A stretch of DNA of 64,000 nt, from positions 271,501 through 335,500 of the forward strand of contig NZ_CP051666.1 of the NCBI RefSeq assembly GCF_012848475.1, written 5' to 3'. A program made the translations under genes and the position numbers. Numbering within the stretch: position 1 is the stretch's first letter; the number at the start of each line of letters is the position of its first letter. The notes below the pieces were generated by a model, which saw only the letters and a program-made list of their open reading frames with translations, was not told where the DNA came from and ran no database searches. Source of the DNA: Marinobacterium sp. LSUCC0821 (GTDB lineage: Bacteria > Pseudomonadota > Gammaproteobacteria > Pseudomonadales > Balneatricaceae). Positions 1-9,211 of this stretch are shown piece by piece.

Positions 1-695
1 CAGGCGGCACCCATCGCGGTAACAAGCGCAACTAGAACGAACAGCTCATCAGAGCGCTCACGAGCGATCTCGTTAAATAGCGCTGGCAGTAGCTTATGGC
101 CTAAAAAGAGGAGAGTTAAAAGAAGCCCACCACCTTGCATGAACACTAACCAAAGGGGCTCTGCATTATCCTCTACTGCGCTTGTGCCAAGTGCAGGTAC
201 CAGAATGAGGAAGATGACTGCGGCTACGTCCTGAAATAGTAGAATACCAAAACTTAACTGACCATGCGGCTCACTGAGATGCTGCATGCGAATCAGCTCT
301 TTGGTCACTATCGCTGTAGAAGATAGCGCTAGGGCGCCAGCAATAACGATTGAAGCGTTAAAGTCCATTCCCATGAGGAGACTCATGCCAATGAATACTA
401 GTGATGTAAGTAAAACCTGTGCAGATCCTAACCCCAGTACGGTTCTCCGCATGGCGATCATTTTAGGCAGTGAAAACTCGAGTCCCAGCATGAAGAGCAG
501 GAAAACCACCCCCATCTCAGAGAGGAGTGCCATATTGCCGGGGTGCGAGAGTTGCATCGCGAAGGGGCCAATAAGGGCACCCAGAGCTAGGTAGGCAAGT
601 ATAGGCGGAAGTTTTAGTCGTCTAAACAGTGCTGTACCAACTACTGCACCGATTAGCATTAAGAGAATCTGCTCAAAGAGCCCGTAATCTTCCAA
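1..695 (-). CDS. CPA2-family cation:proton antiporter, N-terminal part (cut by window edge)
   Basis: Reading the minus strand from a TTG codon at 695 gives an open frame to the window edge (about 231 residues) beginning with Glu-Asp-Tyr-Gly-Leu-Phe-Glu. It is very hydrophobic, with repeated membrane segments, and carries phrases typical of the KefB/KefC/YbaL-type Na+/H+ exchanger family: LPPILAYLALGALIGP near residue 27, GVVFLLFMLGLEFSLPK near residue 60, and ALALSSTAIVTKEL further on. Such proteins exchange K+ or Na+ for protons across the inner membrane. The start is inferred from homology; upstream there is only a weak AGGTAGGG-like ribosome site. It begins 14 bases after the metR stop on the same strand, so the two may be cotranscribed. 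The C-terminal half, including any NAD-binding RCK domain, lies outside the window. Confidence 0.85.
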   Translation of the reverse strand, partial: MEDYGLFEQILLMLIGAVVGTALFRRLKLPPILAYLALGALIGPFAMQLSHPGNMALLSEMGVVFLLFMLGLEFSLPKMIAMRRTVLGLGSAQVLLTSLVFIGMSLLMGMDFNASIVIAGALALSSTAIVTKELIRMQHLSEPHGQLSFGILLFQDVAAVIFLILVPALGTSAVEDNAEPLWLVFMQGGGLLLTLLFLGHKLLPALFNEIARERSDELFVLVALVTAMGAA

Positions 696-709
696 GCTGT
701 AACCCTACC

Positions 710-1648
710 TTAAGCGGATGTAGATGTGTCTGGCGTAGCGCTGCGAATGCCTTTCAATGTTTTGAAACTTACATCACGTGCGGTAGCAAGGAAATCTGTC
801 ATAAAGTCAGAGTTTTGTTGGTCCTCTCGGATAGCTGCATAGAGGGTGCACCATAGACCTTTCTCTCCAAGCGGCCTCGCTTGAATGAAGTCACGCTCTA
901 AGTACTCATGCATTGCCCAGTTGGGTAGGGCGGCAACGCCTCGGCCACTGGCCACAAGCTGCACCATCATGACCGTTAATTCGGCAGTGCGAATCTCTGC
1001 GGGTTCCACTTCAGCTGGATCAAGAAAACGGCTAAACAGATCGAGTCGGTTGGTATCAACGGGATAGGTGATGAGTGTCTCTTCTGCAAGATCGTCAGGT
1101 TGAATGAACTTACGAGCTACCAAACGGTGTTGTCGACTTAAGCCAAGCAGCGATTCATAACTGAAGAGGGGTTCGTAAACTATGCCGTTGCGTGGTTCTG
1201 GATCTGAAGTAATAACAAGATCTATATCGCCACGTGCCAATGCAGGTAGGGGTTGAAAACTAAATCCTGTGGAGAGATCCATCTCAACCTCTGGCCAGTT
1301 TTGGCGGAAGTGATCGATGGTCGGCATCAACCAGTCGAAACAGCTGTGACACTCGATGCAGATGTTCAGACGACCAGCCTCTCCGCCAGCTAAGCGAGCA
1401 ATATCCCGCTCGGCTGTTTTGATCATTGGCAGTATGTCATCAGCAAGAGTTAAAAGACGTTGGCCAGCTGCGGTAAAAGTGATTGGCTTGGTTTTACGAA
1501 TAAAGAGCGAGCAGTCGAGACGCTCTTCAAGGTCTTTAATCTGGTGTGAGAGAGCCGATTGGGTTAGATGAACACGCTCCGCAGCTTCAACTAGGCTACC
1601 TGCATCACGCAGTGCGGCAAGTGTTTTGAGGTGGCGTAGGTCGATCAT
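710..1648 (-). CDS. metR: MetR, LysR-type activator of methionine biosynthesis
   Basis: This 312-residue LysR-type regulator has an N-terminal winged helix-turn-helix (about residues 1-60, with the SLVEAAERVHLTQSALSHQ region as the recognition part) and a C-terminal effector-binding fold. The phrases ECHSCFDWL (about residue 100), VEMDLSTGFSF and the conserved run around ETLITYPVD match E. coli MetR closely. MetR uses homocysteine as coregulator and activates metE, metH and glyA in enterics; no met target gene lies next to it here. The ATG at 1648 is preceded by GGAG at good spacing. It lies downstream of the argF terminator and upstream of the antiporter gene. Identity as MetR rests on recalled sequence similarity. 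Confidence 0.9.
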   Translation of the reverse strand: MIDLRHLKTLAALRDAGSLVEAAERVHLTQSALSHQIKDLEERLDCSLFIRKTKPITFTAAGQRLLTLADDILPMIKTAERDIARLAGGEAGRLNICIECHSCFDWLMPTIDHFRQNWPEVEMDLSTGFSFQPLPALARGDIDLVITSDPEPRNGIVYEPLFSYESLLGLSRQHRLVARKFIQPDDLAEETLITYPVDTNRLDLFSRFLDPAEVEPAEIRTAELTVMMVQLVASGRGVAALPNWAMHEYLERDFIQARPLGEKGLWCTLYAAIREDQQNSDFMTDFLATARDVSFKTLKGIRSATPDTSTSA

Positions 1649-1688
1649 TTCTGACTCCGAGCAGGTTTCTCTGGTCAGTATAATATAG

Positions 1689-1717
1689 AAAAGGCGCGAC
1701 GATCACGTTACGCCTTT
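1689..1717. terminator. Intrinsic terminator after argF
   Basis: An inverted repeat AAAGGCG...CGCCTTT with a 14-base loop lies between the argF stop and metR. Read on the minus strand it is followed by TTTTCTATATT, so it fits as the end of the argD-argF transcript. Confidence 0.65.
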
Positions 1718-1733
1718 ATATTGTTTTGGATTA

Positions 1734-2642
1734 TTAATACCCGACGAGCAGAAACTCGAGTAGCGCTTTTTGCGCGTGAAGACGGTTTTCCGCCTCTTGG
1801 AATGCAATGCAGCGAGGATCATCCATCATATCTTCACTAACCTCTTCACCACGGTGCGCAGGCAAGCAGTGCATGAAGAGTGCATCTTGGTTTGCAAGGT
1901 CCATAAGTGCAGGATTGACCTGGTAGCCGTCAAAGCGCTTCATGCGAAGACGCTCTTCATCCTCTTGTCCCATTGATGCCCAAACATCAGTAACAACAAG
2001 GTCGGCACCCACTACTGCGGTGTCTGGATCTTGGAAAATATTAACGCGATCTGCGTTCTTAGCCACAAGCTCTGCGTTAGGCTCAAAACCTTTCGGACAG
2101 GCGATATTTAGGGTGAAATCAAATTGGCGAGCGGCGTTGATGTAGCTGTTACACATGTTGTTGCCATCGCCAACCCATGCGACTGTCTTGCCCTTGATAG
2201 AGCCGCGCGCTTCGAAGAAGGTCTGCATATCAGCAAGTAGCTGGCAAGGGTGGTAGTCATCGGTTAGAGCATTGATAACTGGCACTTGTGAATTAGCTGC
2301 GAAGTTCTGAATCAATTCATGGCTAAATGTGCGAATCATCACGACATCGACCATGCTAGAGATAACGCGCGCACTATCCTCGATAGGTTCGCCGCGACCC
2401 AGTTGGGTGTCACGTGGAGAGAGGAACATCGCATGGCCGCCAAACTGTGCCATGCCTGCTTCAAATGATACACGTGTACGGGTTGAGGCCTTCTCGAAAA
2501 TCATCGCCATAACGCGGTTTTTCAGAGGCTCGTAAATTTCGCCAGCATTGCGCATACGCTTAAGTTCGATGGCGCGCTGTATAACTCGGTTTAATTCTTC
2601 TGGCGTTAGATCCAAAAGGGTTAGGAAATGTCTGGTTCCCAT
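1734..2642 (-). CDS. argF: Ornithine carbamoyltransferase, anabolic
   Basis: Makes citrulline from ornithine and carbamoyl phosphate in arginine synthesis. From the ATG at 2642 the protein has 302 residues and opens [17 protein letters not shown], matching the start of the Pseudomonas anabolic enzyme. The carbamoyl phosphate loop STRTR is at residues 53-57; [11 protein letters not shown], the [10 protein letters not shown] region and the ornithine loop [10 protein letters not shown] are intact. An in-frame TTG at 2669 gives a nine-residue extension and is the only candidate start with a visible Shine-Dalgarno (AGGA), while the ATG has none and directly follows a terminator-like hairpin. I prefer the ATG on homology. 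It follows argD on the same strand. Confidence 0.93.
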   Translation of the reverse strand: MGTRHFLTLLDLTPEELNRVIQRAIELKRMRNAGEIYEPLKNRVMAMIFEKASTRTRVSFEAGMAQFGGHAMFLSPRDTQLGRGEPIEDSARVISSMVDVVMIRTFSHELIQNFAANSQVPVINALTDDYHPCQLLADMQTFFEARGSIKGKTVAWVGDGNNMCNSYINAARQFDFTLNIACPKGFEPNAELVAKNADRVNIFQDPDTAVVGADLVVTDVWASMGQEDEERLRMKRFDGYQVNPALMDLANQDALFMHCLPAHRGEEVSEDMMDDPRCIAFQEAENRLHAQKALLEFLLVGY

Positions 2643-2675
2643 AAAAAATAAAGCGCCAGCTGAATTCAACTGGCG
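2641..2675 (-). terminator. Terminator-like hairpin overlapping the argF start
   Basis: Positions 2654-2675 form a 22-base near-perfect palindrome (CGCCAG arms around TGAATTCA). On the minus strand it is followed by CTTTATTTTTT, giving the form of an intrinsic terminator. It sits after the argD stop and ends at the argF ATG; the alternative TTG start of argF lies inside the stem. It may attenuate read-through from argD into argF. Confidence 0.6.
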
Positions 2676-2692
2676 AGTTCCTGTATAAAGTT

Positions 2693-3877
2693 TTATTTGC
2701 TAGCAAACAGCGTATGTACGATGTTCGAAAGTGACTCGATGAGCTGCTCTACTTCTGATTCAGAGATGTTAAGTGCTGGAAGTAGACGGATAACCTTACC
2801 GCCTCCGTTCACATTGATCAACAACTGGTTATCAAGAGCCAATTTTGCCAAAGGTGCGATGTCAGCGTTGAACTGACAGCCAATCATGAGGCCCTTGTTA
2901 CGCACTTCAACAAATTCAGGTATGTCGGCAAACTTAGCACGCAATCCCTGGCACAGTTGTTCACTGCGCTGTTTCACGTTTTCCATTAGGTTTTCTGACT
3001 TAATGGTGTTGTAAACAGCAAGACCTGCGGCACATACAAGTGGGTTACCACCGTAGGTTGAGCCATGGTTGCCCGGACCAAAGATATCCGTTGCCTTACC
3101 TGAAACTAGACAAGCACCAATCGGTACACCGTTGCCAAGACCTTTAGCCGTTGTCAGAACGTCAGGCTTAAAGCCCTCTTGCTGGAATGCAAAGTAGGTG
3201 CCAGTACGGCCATTACCTGTTTGCACTTCATCAAGCATCAATAGCCAATCGTTTTGATCACAGATCTCGCGAAGTGCTTTTAGGTAACCTGCATCAGGTA
3301 CATGCACACCGCCTTCACCCTGAACAGGTTCAACCAAGATTGCTACAACGTTCTTGTTGTTGGCAGCGACAGTTTTAACTGCTTCAACATTGTTGTAAGG
3401 CACGCGTGAAAAACCAGAAACGAGCGGTTCAAATCCAGCTTGAATAGCACGGTTTCCAGTTGCACTTAATGTCGCCATGGTACGACCGTGAAAGCTCTGT
3501 TCCATCACGATGACAGATGGGTTTTCGATGCCGCGGCTATTGCCGTATTTGCGAGCAATCTTAATCGCAGCTTCGTTAGATTCAGCGCCAGAGTTACAGA
3601 AGTAGATCGCATCCATGCCACTCTCTTGGCAAAGTTTTTCACCAAGCTGCTGCTGTAGGGTGATCTCATACAGGTTAGATGTATGGATTAACGTACTTGC
3701 TTGGTCTGCAATCGCTTTAGCAACAGCTGGATGAGCATGCCCCAATCCTGTTACTGCAATGCCACACAGAGCATCAAAGTAACGTCGGCCCTCAGTGTCG
3801 TACAACCAGCTTCCTTCGCCTTTAGCGAATGCGACAGGTAGTCGAGCATAGGTGGGCATTACGGGGGTCATTGTCAT
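2693..3877 (-). CDS. argD: Acetylornithine aminotransferase
   Basis: PLP-dependent class III aminotransferase of 394 residues that makes N-acetylornithine in arginine synthesis and often also serves lysine synthesis (DapC activity). Seen: the PLP phosphate and ring contacts around [11 protein letters not shown] (94-104) and FHGRT (129-133), the aspartate of LDEVQTG (215-221), and the Schiff-base lysine in TTAKGLGNG (K245). The start ATG at 3877 has GGAG eight bases upstream; a second ATG two codons on is possible. It is followed by argF on the same strand, forming an arginine unit. A promoter and a leader hairpin lie immediately upstream. Confidence 0.95.
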   Translation of the reverse strand: MTMTPVMPTYARLPVAFAKGEGSWLYDTEGRRYFDALCGIAVTGLGHAHPAVAKAIADQASTLIHTSNLYEITLQQQLGEKLCQESGMDAIYFCNSGAESNEAAIKIARKYGNSRGIENPSVIVMEQSFHGRTMATLSATGNRAIQAGFEPLVSGFSRVPYNNVEAVKTVAANNKNVVAILVEPVQGEGGVHVPDAGYLKALREICDQNDWLLMLDEVQTGNGRTGTYFAFQQEGFKPDVLTTAKGLGNGVPIGACLVSGKATDIFGPGNHGSTYGGNPLVCAAGLAVYNTIKSENLMENVKQRSEQLCQGLRAKFADIPEFVEVRNKGLMIGCQFNADIAPLAKLALDNQLLINVNGGGKVIRLLPALNISESEVEQLIESLSNIVHTLFASK

Positions 3878-3887
3878 TGCTAAATCT

Positions 3888-3919
3888 CCAAAAAACGCAA
3901 AAAGGCAGCCGAAGCTGCC
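3888..3919 (-). terminator. Terminator-like hairpin in the argD leader
   Basis: On the minus strand GGCAGC-TTCG-GCTGCC (3904-3919), a six-pair stem with a stable UUCG tetraloop, is followed by TTTTTGCGTTTTTT and then by the argD ribosome site. It lies between the likely argD promoter and the argD start, so it can only act within the argD leader: as an attenuator, or as a 5' stability hairpin. Confidence 0.7.
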
Positions 3920-3930
3920 GCTGAGGGGTA

Positions 3931-3959
3931 ATAGTATTTTGAGTTGGGCAGGTTGGCAA
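3931..3959 (-). promoter_or_regulatory. Likely sigma-70 promoter of argD
   Basis: On the minus strand a -35 box TTGCCA (3954-3959) is separated by exactly 17 bases from a -10 box TACTAT (3931-3936). Transcription would start near 3924 and enter the leader hairpin almost at once. A partial match to an ArgR half site lies upstream around 3981-3996 but is too weak to call. Confidence 0.6.
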
Positions 3960-4103
3960 TCACTGGAGTGGCTAAATTGTGTGAATTTTGAACATTTTTA
4001 GCTTTTGCTGATGTGGATTAAATAAACCTGAGTATCTTAGTTGGTTTTGAGGTAATATCTGCGCACAGACTTTTTGATCAATCCAAGATTTATGAGGTAG
4101 GAA

Positions 4104-4436
4104 ATGAGCGTAGTCGATACGATCAAAGAACAGATTGATAGCAACACTATTCTTCTTTACATGAAGGGTACTCCACGTTTTCCTCAGTGTGGTTTCTCTT
4201 CACGTGCTGTGGAAGCATTGATGTCATGTAATGAGCGTTTTGCTTTTGTAAATATTCTGGAAAACCCAGAAATTCGTGCAGAGCTACCAAAGTATGCAAA
4301 CTGGCCTACATTCCCACAGCTTTGGGTGAATGGTGAGCTAGTTGGCGGTTGTGACATCATTTGTGACATGGCTGCATCTGGCGAGCTTCAGACACTTGTA
4401 GCGGAAGCTGCAAAAGCGGCTGACGACCAAGCCTAA
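4104..4436 (+). CDS. grxD: Monothiol glutaredoxin Grx4
   Basis: A 110-residue monothiol glutaredoxin that binds and hands on [2Fe-2S] clusters with glutathione, usually working with BolA-family proteins in iron-sulfur assembly and iron sensing. Seen: the active-site motif CGFS at residues 29-32, preceded by KGTPRFPQ, then WPTFPQLWVNGELVGGCDI, the glutathione-binding cis-proline and GG-CD elements. Length and order match E. coli GrxD. The ATG follows a GAGGTAGGAA stretch. It is divergent from argD and convergent with rnt. Confidence 0.96.
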   Translation: MSVVDTIKEQIDSNTILLYMKGTPRFPQCGFSSRAVEALMSCNERFAFVNILENPEIRAELPKYANWPTFPQLWVNGELVGGCDIICDMAASGELQTLVAEAAKAADDQA

Positions 4437-4447
4437 TCCCGCGTGAT

Positions 4448-4476
4448 GCCCAGCTTGTGTTACACATGAGCTGGGC
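4448..4476. terminator. Stem-loop between convergent grxD and rnt
   Basis: Eight-base perfect arms GCCCAGCT/AGCTGGGC with a 13-base loop lie between the two converging genes. There is no clear T run, so it is a weak or Rho-assisted terminator at best. Confidence 0.4.
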
Positions 4477-4485
4477 GTTACGAAT

Positions 4486-5148
4486 TTACTCCTCTGCTTC
4501 CTCTTCACGCAGAGCAAGAACCAAATCCCATCCCCCCATCTCTTTCCACTGGTTAACCACAGAACAGAAAAGCTCGGCAGTTTTGGTGGTGTCGTAGAGT
4601 GCTGAGTGCGCTTGTTTATTATCAAACGGGATGCCCGCAATCTGACAGGCCCTGGCTAGCACGGTGTGGCCGTAGGCCAGGCCTGCAAGGGTTGCAGTAT
4701 CAAAAGTTGAGAATGGGTGAAAAGGGTTGCGTTTGATGTCACACCTTTCAGCAGCCTGCGTCACAAAGCTGTGATCGAAATTTGCATTGTGGCCAACGAG
4801 AATAGCGCGTTTACAGTCGTGCGCTTTCACCGCTTTGCGAATAGGCTTAAAAATTCTCTCAAGGGCAAATAGCTCAGGTTCCGCTTCACGATCAGGGTCC
4901 CAAGGATCTATTCCGGTAAAATCTAGCGCGGATTGTTCTAGGTTGGCGCCTTCAAAAGGCTCAATGTGAGCCTCGATCGATTGGTCGATCATTAGGTAGC
5001 CACTCTCATCCATAGTAAGAGTTACTGCAGCGATCTCGAGAAGGGCGTCAGTTTGTGCATTAAACCCAGCGGTTTCGACATCAACGACCACGGGTAGGTA
5101 GCCTCTGAATCGGTCTGCCATTGGATGGCGCTGATTCGAATTGGACAC
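4486..5148 (-). CDS. rnt: Ribonuclease T
   Basis: A DEDDh-family 3'-5' exoribonuclease of 220 residues that trims the 3' ends of tRNA, 5S and 23S rRNA. Seen: ExoI motif VDVETAGF (acidic residues D23 and E25), the ExoII region HNANFDHSF, and the ExoIII region [14 protein letters not shown] with its histidine and aspartate. The region after the ExoI motif ([15 protein letters not shown]) is typical of RNase T rather than other DEDD nucleases. The GTG at 5148 has AAGGA at good spacing. In some Pseudomonas genomes grxD and rnt are likewise neighbours. Confidence 0.95.
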   Translation of the reverse strand: MSNSNQRHPMADRFRGYLPVVVDVETAGFNAQTDALLEIAAVTLTMDESGYLMIDQSIEAHIEPFEGANLEQSALDFTGIDPWDPDREAEPELFALERIFKPIRKAVKAHDCKRAILVGHNANFDHSFVTQAAERCDIKRNPFHPFSTFDTATLAGLAYGHTVLARACQIAGIPFDNKQAHSALYDTTKTAELFCSVVNQWKEMGGWDLVLALREEEAEE

Positions 5149-5371
5149 AAAGTTTCCTTAGTTTTGAGCCTGTGATGACCCAGTGTACCAAATCCGGCTG
5201 ATAAGGGGAGTGCAAATCTAGATCGCTTCATAATTAATCAGCTATCCCTCTAAATTAATGGATCAATTTCTGCTATTATTTTGCGCCATAAATTTAAGAG
5301 TTCGATTTTATCGGGCTCATGCTAGGTAAAAACGCCCTGTATTAGGGTTATAAACGGAGTTGGAGACGGAA

Positions 5372-6592
5372 ATGTCCGACATTAAAAAGGTAGTTCTTGC
5401 GTATTCAGGTGGCCTTGATACCTCTGTAATCGTGCGTTGGTTACAAGATGAGTACAACGCTGAAGTTGTTACTTTTACAGCTGATATCGGTCAGGGTGAA
5501 GAGGTAGAGCCAGCGCGTGCAAAAGCACAGGCGCTAGGTGTTAAAGAGATCTACATCGAAGATCTTCGTGAAGAGTTTGTTCGCGATTACGTTTTCCCAA
5601 TGTTCCGTGCAAACACAATTTATGAAGGTGAGTACCTACTAGGTACCTCTATTGCACGTCCATTGATTGCTAAGCGTCTTGTAGAGATCGCTAACGAGAC
5701 AGGTGCGGATGCTATCTCTCACGGCGCAACGGGCAAGGGTAACGACCAGGTACGTTTTGAGTTGGGTGCATACGCACTTAAACCAGGCGTGCACGTAATC
5801 GCTCCTTGGCGTGAGTGGGATCTTAACTCTCGTGAAAAGCTAATGGCTTACTGTGAAGAGCGTAACATCCCTGTTGATTTCTCTAACAAGAAGAAAAAGT
5901 CTCCATACTCTATGGATGCTAACTTGCTACACATCTCTTATGAGGGTGGTGTGCTTGAAGATCCGTGGACTGAAGCTGAAACTGATATGTGGCGTTGGTC
6001 TGTCTCTCCTGAAGAGGCACCAGATCAGCCAACTTACCTTGAGTTGACTTACCGCAACGGCGATATCGTTGCGATCAACGGTGAACAGATGTCACCTGCA
6101 ACTGTTCTTGCTTACCTGAACAAAGTGGGTGGTGAGAACGGCATCGGTCGTCTTGATATCGTTGAGAACCGTTTTGTCGGTATGAAGTCTCGTGGTTGTT
6201 ATGAAACACCGGGCGGCACAATCATGCTGCCAGCACACCGTGCTATTGAATCAATTACGCTAGACCGTGAAGTTGCTCACCTGAAAGATGAGCTAATGCC
6301 ACGTTACGCTAAATTGATCTACAACGGTTTCTGGTGGTCTGAAGAGCGTAAGATGCTCCAGACAATGATCGATGAGAGCCAGAAGTATGTGAACGGTGAT
6401 GTTCGCGTTAAGCTCTACAAAGGTAACGTTACTGTTGTTGGTCGTCGTTCAGAAGATAGCTTGTTCGATGAGAGCATTGCGACATTCGAAGATGATGCAG
6501 GTTCATACAACCAGAAAGATGCTGCAGGCTTCATTAAGTTGAATGCACTGCGTATGCGTATCGCAGCAAGCAAAGGTCGCAAGTTCGATTAA
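5372..6592 (+). CDS. argG: Argininosuccinate synthase
   Basis: ATP-dependent joining of citrulline and aspartate to argininosuccinate, the step after ArgF. The protein has 406 residues from the ATG at 5372, which follows GGAGACGG; a TTG four codons upstream overlaps that ribosome site and is unlikely. Seen: the pyrophosphatase P-loop AYSGGLDTS near residue 10, [23 protein letters not shown] and the [15 protein letters not shown] region, all as in Pseudomonas ArgG. It stands alone with about 220 bases of intergenic DNA upstream and a strong terminator downstream, separate from argD-argF. Confidence 0.97.
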   Translation: MSDIKKVVLAYSGGLDTSVIVRWLQDEYNAEVVTFTADIGQGEEVEPARAKAQALGVKEIYIEDLREEFVRDYVFPMFRANTIYEGEYLLGTSIARPLIAKRLVEIANETGADAISHGATGKGNDQVRFELGAYALKPGVHVIAPWREWDLNSREKLMAYCEERNIPVDFSNKKKKSPYSMDANLLHISYEGGVLEDPWTEAETDMWRWSVSPEEAPDQPTYLELTYRNGDIVAINGEQMSPATVLAYLNKVGGENGIGRLDIVENRFVGMKSRGCYETPGGTIMLPAHRAIESITLDREVAHLKDELMPRYAKLIYNGFWWSEERKMLQTMIDESQKYVNGDVRVKLYKGNVTVVGRRSEDSLFDESIATFEDDAGSYNQKDAAGFIKLNALRMRIAASKGRKFD

Positions 6593-6624
6593 TATAAGTC
6601 GACTTATCTTTGCTTCATAAGAAG

Positions 6625-6659
6625 ATCCCGTGGATTAAGAAATCCACGGGATTTTTTTT
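6625..6659 (+). terminator. Intrinsic terminator of argG
   Basis: Twelve-base perfect arms (ATCCCGTGGATT and its complement) around AAGA, followed by eight T residues. Confidence 0.9.
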
Positions 6660-6661
6660 GC

Positions 6662-7015
6662 CTAAAAAATTTGATCATCCGAAAGGATGGTCTGCTCATC
6701 CTCGTCCGGTAATCCCTCCTCTTTGCGCATAATCTTACGCAGTAGTTTGCGCTCCAGTAGACGCTCCTGTGCAGGATTCGGTAGATCCGTAAATCGGATG
6801 ACACCACGAGCAATTAGTGTATCTACAAGGTCTTCAATAATACGGACGCTATCTGCATCACTACTGCGTAGCTGTGCCCCAGCAGATATATCCGGATTGG
6901 CTTTGGTTAGGAACGCCTTTACGGCTGGATCAGAGGTGTCGGCAATCGTAGAGCCATCAGATGGCTCGAGAGAAATTGCGATCACCTCTCCGTTAGAGTC
7001 TTTTTTTACATACAT
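6662..7015 (-). CDS. Conserved hypothetical protein (misnamed tryptophan synthase beta-like in some genomes)
   Basis: A 117-residue acidic, soluble protein with no signal peptide or membrane segment. The central stretch VRIIEDLVDTLIARGVIRFTDLP followed by PAQERLLERKLLR resembles a small family found in Pseudomonas and relatives that databases sometimes carry under a misleading tryptophan synthase beta-like name; it has none of the catalytic features of TrpB. The family's function is unknown to me. It is divergent from the type I secretion operon with about 80 bases between them, and convergent with argG. Confidence 0.75.
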   Translation of the reverse strand: MYVKKDSNGEVIAISLEPSDGSTIADTSDPAVKAFLTKANPDISAGAQLRSSDADSVRIIEDLVDTLIARGVIRFTDLPNPAQERLLERKLLRKIMRKEEGLPDEDEQTILSDDQIF

Positions 7016-7097
7016 GTCACAAAATTCACAGCAAAAGTTTTTTTATGGTCTACATTGAAATCAGTATTGTAGCTAAACCCCAATAGGTCAATTTCTG

Positions 7098-9206
7098 ATG
7101 TCGATAAACGACTCACTTTTACAAACGCTAGTCTCACTAACACACCATTTCCATAAACCTCTCACGGCTGAGGTGTTGGTCGACGGGCTTCCGATTAATG
7201 GCGATATCACGCCAGAGCTGTTTGTTCGCGCGGCGCAGCGGGCAGGATTTTCTGCAAAAATCGCCCAGAGAAATCTCTCAGAACTGAGCAACCTGTTAAT
7301 GCCCGTGGTGTTATTGCATCAAGATGGCAGCAGCTCACTGCTTCGTGAACGCAGGGGTTCAATTCTAGTCTTAGAGCAGCCTGAGTCAGGTGGAGTCGTT
7401 GAGATAGAAGAGGGCGAGCTTCGCAAATTAGTCTCTGGCACTGTCATCTTTGTTAAACCTGAATACAGATCGAGCTTGGGTGTTTCTGATGTTAATAGCA
7501 AAAACGATAAGCACTGGTTTTGGGGAACCGTGTGGCGCTCTAAAGCGATTTATCGTGATGTTTTAATAGCTTCGCTGCTTATCAATCTATTTGTTATCGC
7601 CAACCCACTCTTTGTAATGAACGTCTATGACAGGGTTGTGCCCAATTCAGCTGTCGATACCCTGTGGGTGCTGGCTTTAGGTGTAGGTCTTGTTTACCTC
7701 TTTGATTTTGGTCTGAAGCTGTTAAGGGCCTACTTTTTGGAGGTGGCTGCTAAGAAGTCCGACATCCTATTATCCTCAACAATTTTCCAAAAAGTGTTGG
7801 GGATGCGATTTGATGTGATGCCTGCTTCGGTCGGTGCTTTCTCATCTAACCTGCGTGAGTTCGATAGCATTCGTTCGCTATTTAGTGCAGGCAGTGTTGC
7901 TCTGTTAATTGATATCCCCTTTATGGTGATATTTATCTTGGTGGTTTGGTATATCGGTGGCTCGTTAGCGATGATTCCAATGATCGCTGTTCCACTCATT
8001 CTGCTCTACACCCTTGCGGTAAAGCCGGCTCTTAGATCTGCCGTTGAAAAGAGTTTTTCAGCGACAGCGCAAAAGAATGGGGCGCTTGTAGAGGCCTTGA
8101 CGGCTATGGAGACAGTGAAAACACAGCGTGCTGTGTCGCCAATGGTAAGTCGTTGGGATGAGGCTGTGGGCCATATTGCGCGCTGGGGACTTAAAGCTCG
8201 GATACTCTCACTCTCTGTAGGCAGTTTTTCGGGCTTAGTGCAGCAAGTTGCCTCTATCGCGCTCATTATTCTTGGCGTCTATCTGATCATTGAACAGCAG
8301 CTCACCATGGGGGCCTTAATCGCTTGTAATATTTTGGTGGGGCGTGCCATTGCTCCTATGGCCCAAATCTCGAGTTTAGTAATTCAGTATGAGCAAGCAA
8401 GTAAAGCGCTCAAAACGCTCAATAGCATCATGGAGCTTCCAGACGAGCGCGAAGCGACAAAACACTATGTGCATCGTGAGAATTTGACGGGGCAGATGGA
8501 GTTTAAAAATGTCGATTTTACCTACCCTAATAGCGAGGTGGGTTCGCTTAATGGTGTGAGCTTTTCGATAAAGCAGGGAGAGAAGGTTGCCCTGATCGGC
8601 CGTATTGGATCAGGTAAATCGACCATTCAAAAGCTACTGGCGGGCCTTTATAAACCTCAAAGTGGAGCTATAACTTTAGATGGCATCGATATCAATCAAA
8701 TTGACCCGGTCGACTTGCGTCGCAACCTCGGTTATCTCCCCCAAGATGTACTCCTATTTGCCGGTACGCTGCGTGAAAACATAGTTATCGGTCTCCCGTC
8801 GGTCAGTGACGAGCGTCTCTTGGAAGTGGCTAAGCTAACAGGTGTCGATCAGTTCGTAGCCCAGCATCCACTTGGTTTTGATATGCCGGTAGGCGAGCGT
8901 GGTGCAGGGCTCTCTGGTGGGCAGCGTCAGGCCATAGGGTTGGCACGATCTTTGCTACATCAACCAAACATGCTGCTGCTTGATGAGCCAAGCAACTCGA
9001 TGGATAACGCTTCTGAAGAGTATCTACGAGGGCAGTTGGAAGATTTTATTAAGGATCGAACCCTGTTATTAGTGACACATAAGGTCTCACTACTGCAGTT
9101 GGTAGATCGAATTATTGTGGTTGATAGAGGCCAGATAGTTGCGGATGGTCCTAAAGAGACTGTGCTGGAAGCGTTGCGACAAGGGCGTCTTCAGGTTCGT
9201 CGGTAG
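7098..9206 (+). CDS. Type I secretion ABC exporter with inactive C39-like domain (LapB/HlyB type)
   Basis: Inner-membrane ATPase/permease of a type I secretion system, 702 residues. N-terminal residues about 1-130 form a C39-peptidase-like domain lacking the catalytic cysteine (no Cys in that domain), as in HlyB and LapB, where it binds substrate without cleaving it. A transmembrane domain spans about residues 150-440. The ATPase domain has Walker A GRIGSGKST (about 501), signature LSGGQRQ (about 605) and Walker B LLLLDEPS (about 624). This type exports RTX or large adhesin proteins with C-terminal signals. It is first in an operon with the adaptor, a regulator and a TolC-like channel. LapB of Pseudomonas is the nearest recalled relative. 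Confidence 0.93.
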   Translation: MSINDSLLQTLVSLTHHFHKPLTAEVLVDGLPINGDITPELFVRAAQRAGFSAKIAQRNLSELSNLLMPVVLLHQDGSSSLLRERRGSILVLEQPESGGVVEIEEGELRKLVSGTVIFVKPEYRSSLGVSDVNSKNDKHWFWGTVWRSKAIYRDVLIASLLINLFVIANPLFVMNVYDRVVPNSAVDTLWVLALGVGLVYLFDFGLKLLRAYFLEVAAKKSDILLSSTIFQKVLGMRFDVMPASVGAFSSNLREFDSIRSLFSAGSVALLIDIPFMVIFILVVWYIGGSLAMIPMIAVPLILLYTLAVKPALRSAVEKSFSATAQKNGALVEALTAMETVKTQRAVSPMVSRWDEAVGHIARWGLKARILSLSVGSFSGLVQQVASIALIILGVYLIIEQQLTMGALIACNILVGRAIAPMAQISSLVIQYEQASKALKTLNSIMELPDEREATKHYVHRENLTGQMEFKNVDFTYPNSEVGSLNGVSFSIKQGEKVALIGRIGSGKSTIQKLLAGLYKPQSGAITLDGIDINQIDPVDLRRNLGYLPQDVLLFAGTLRENIVIGLPSVSDERLLEVAKLTGVDQFVAQHPLGFDMPVGERGAGLSGGQRQAIGLARSLLHQPNMLLLDEPSNSMDNASEEYLRGQLEDFIKDRTLLLVTHKVSLLQLVDRIIVVDRGQIVADGPKETVLEALRQGRLQVRR

Positions 9207-9211
9207 GTGAG

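Noticed and set aside
286-856. Plus-strand open frames at the left edge
   Set aside because: The minus strand here encodes a clear CPA2 antiporter and the end of metR; the plus-strand products have no recognisable features.
3975-4000. ArgR operator upstream of argD
   Set aside because: One half site (TGAAT) is present on the plus strand near 3981, but the second half is poor, so I do not call an ARG box.
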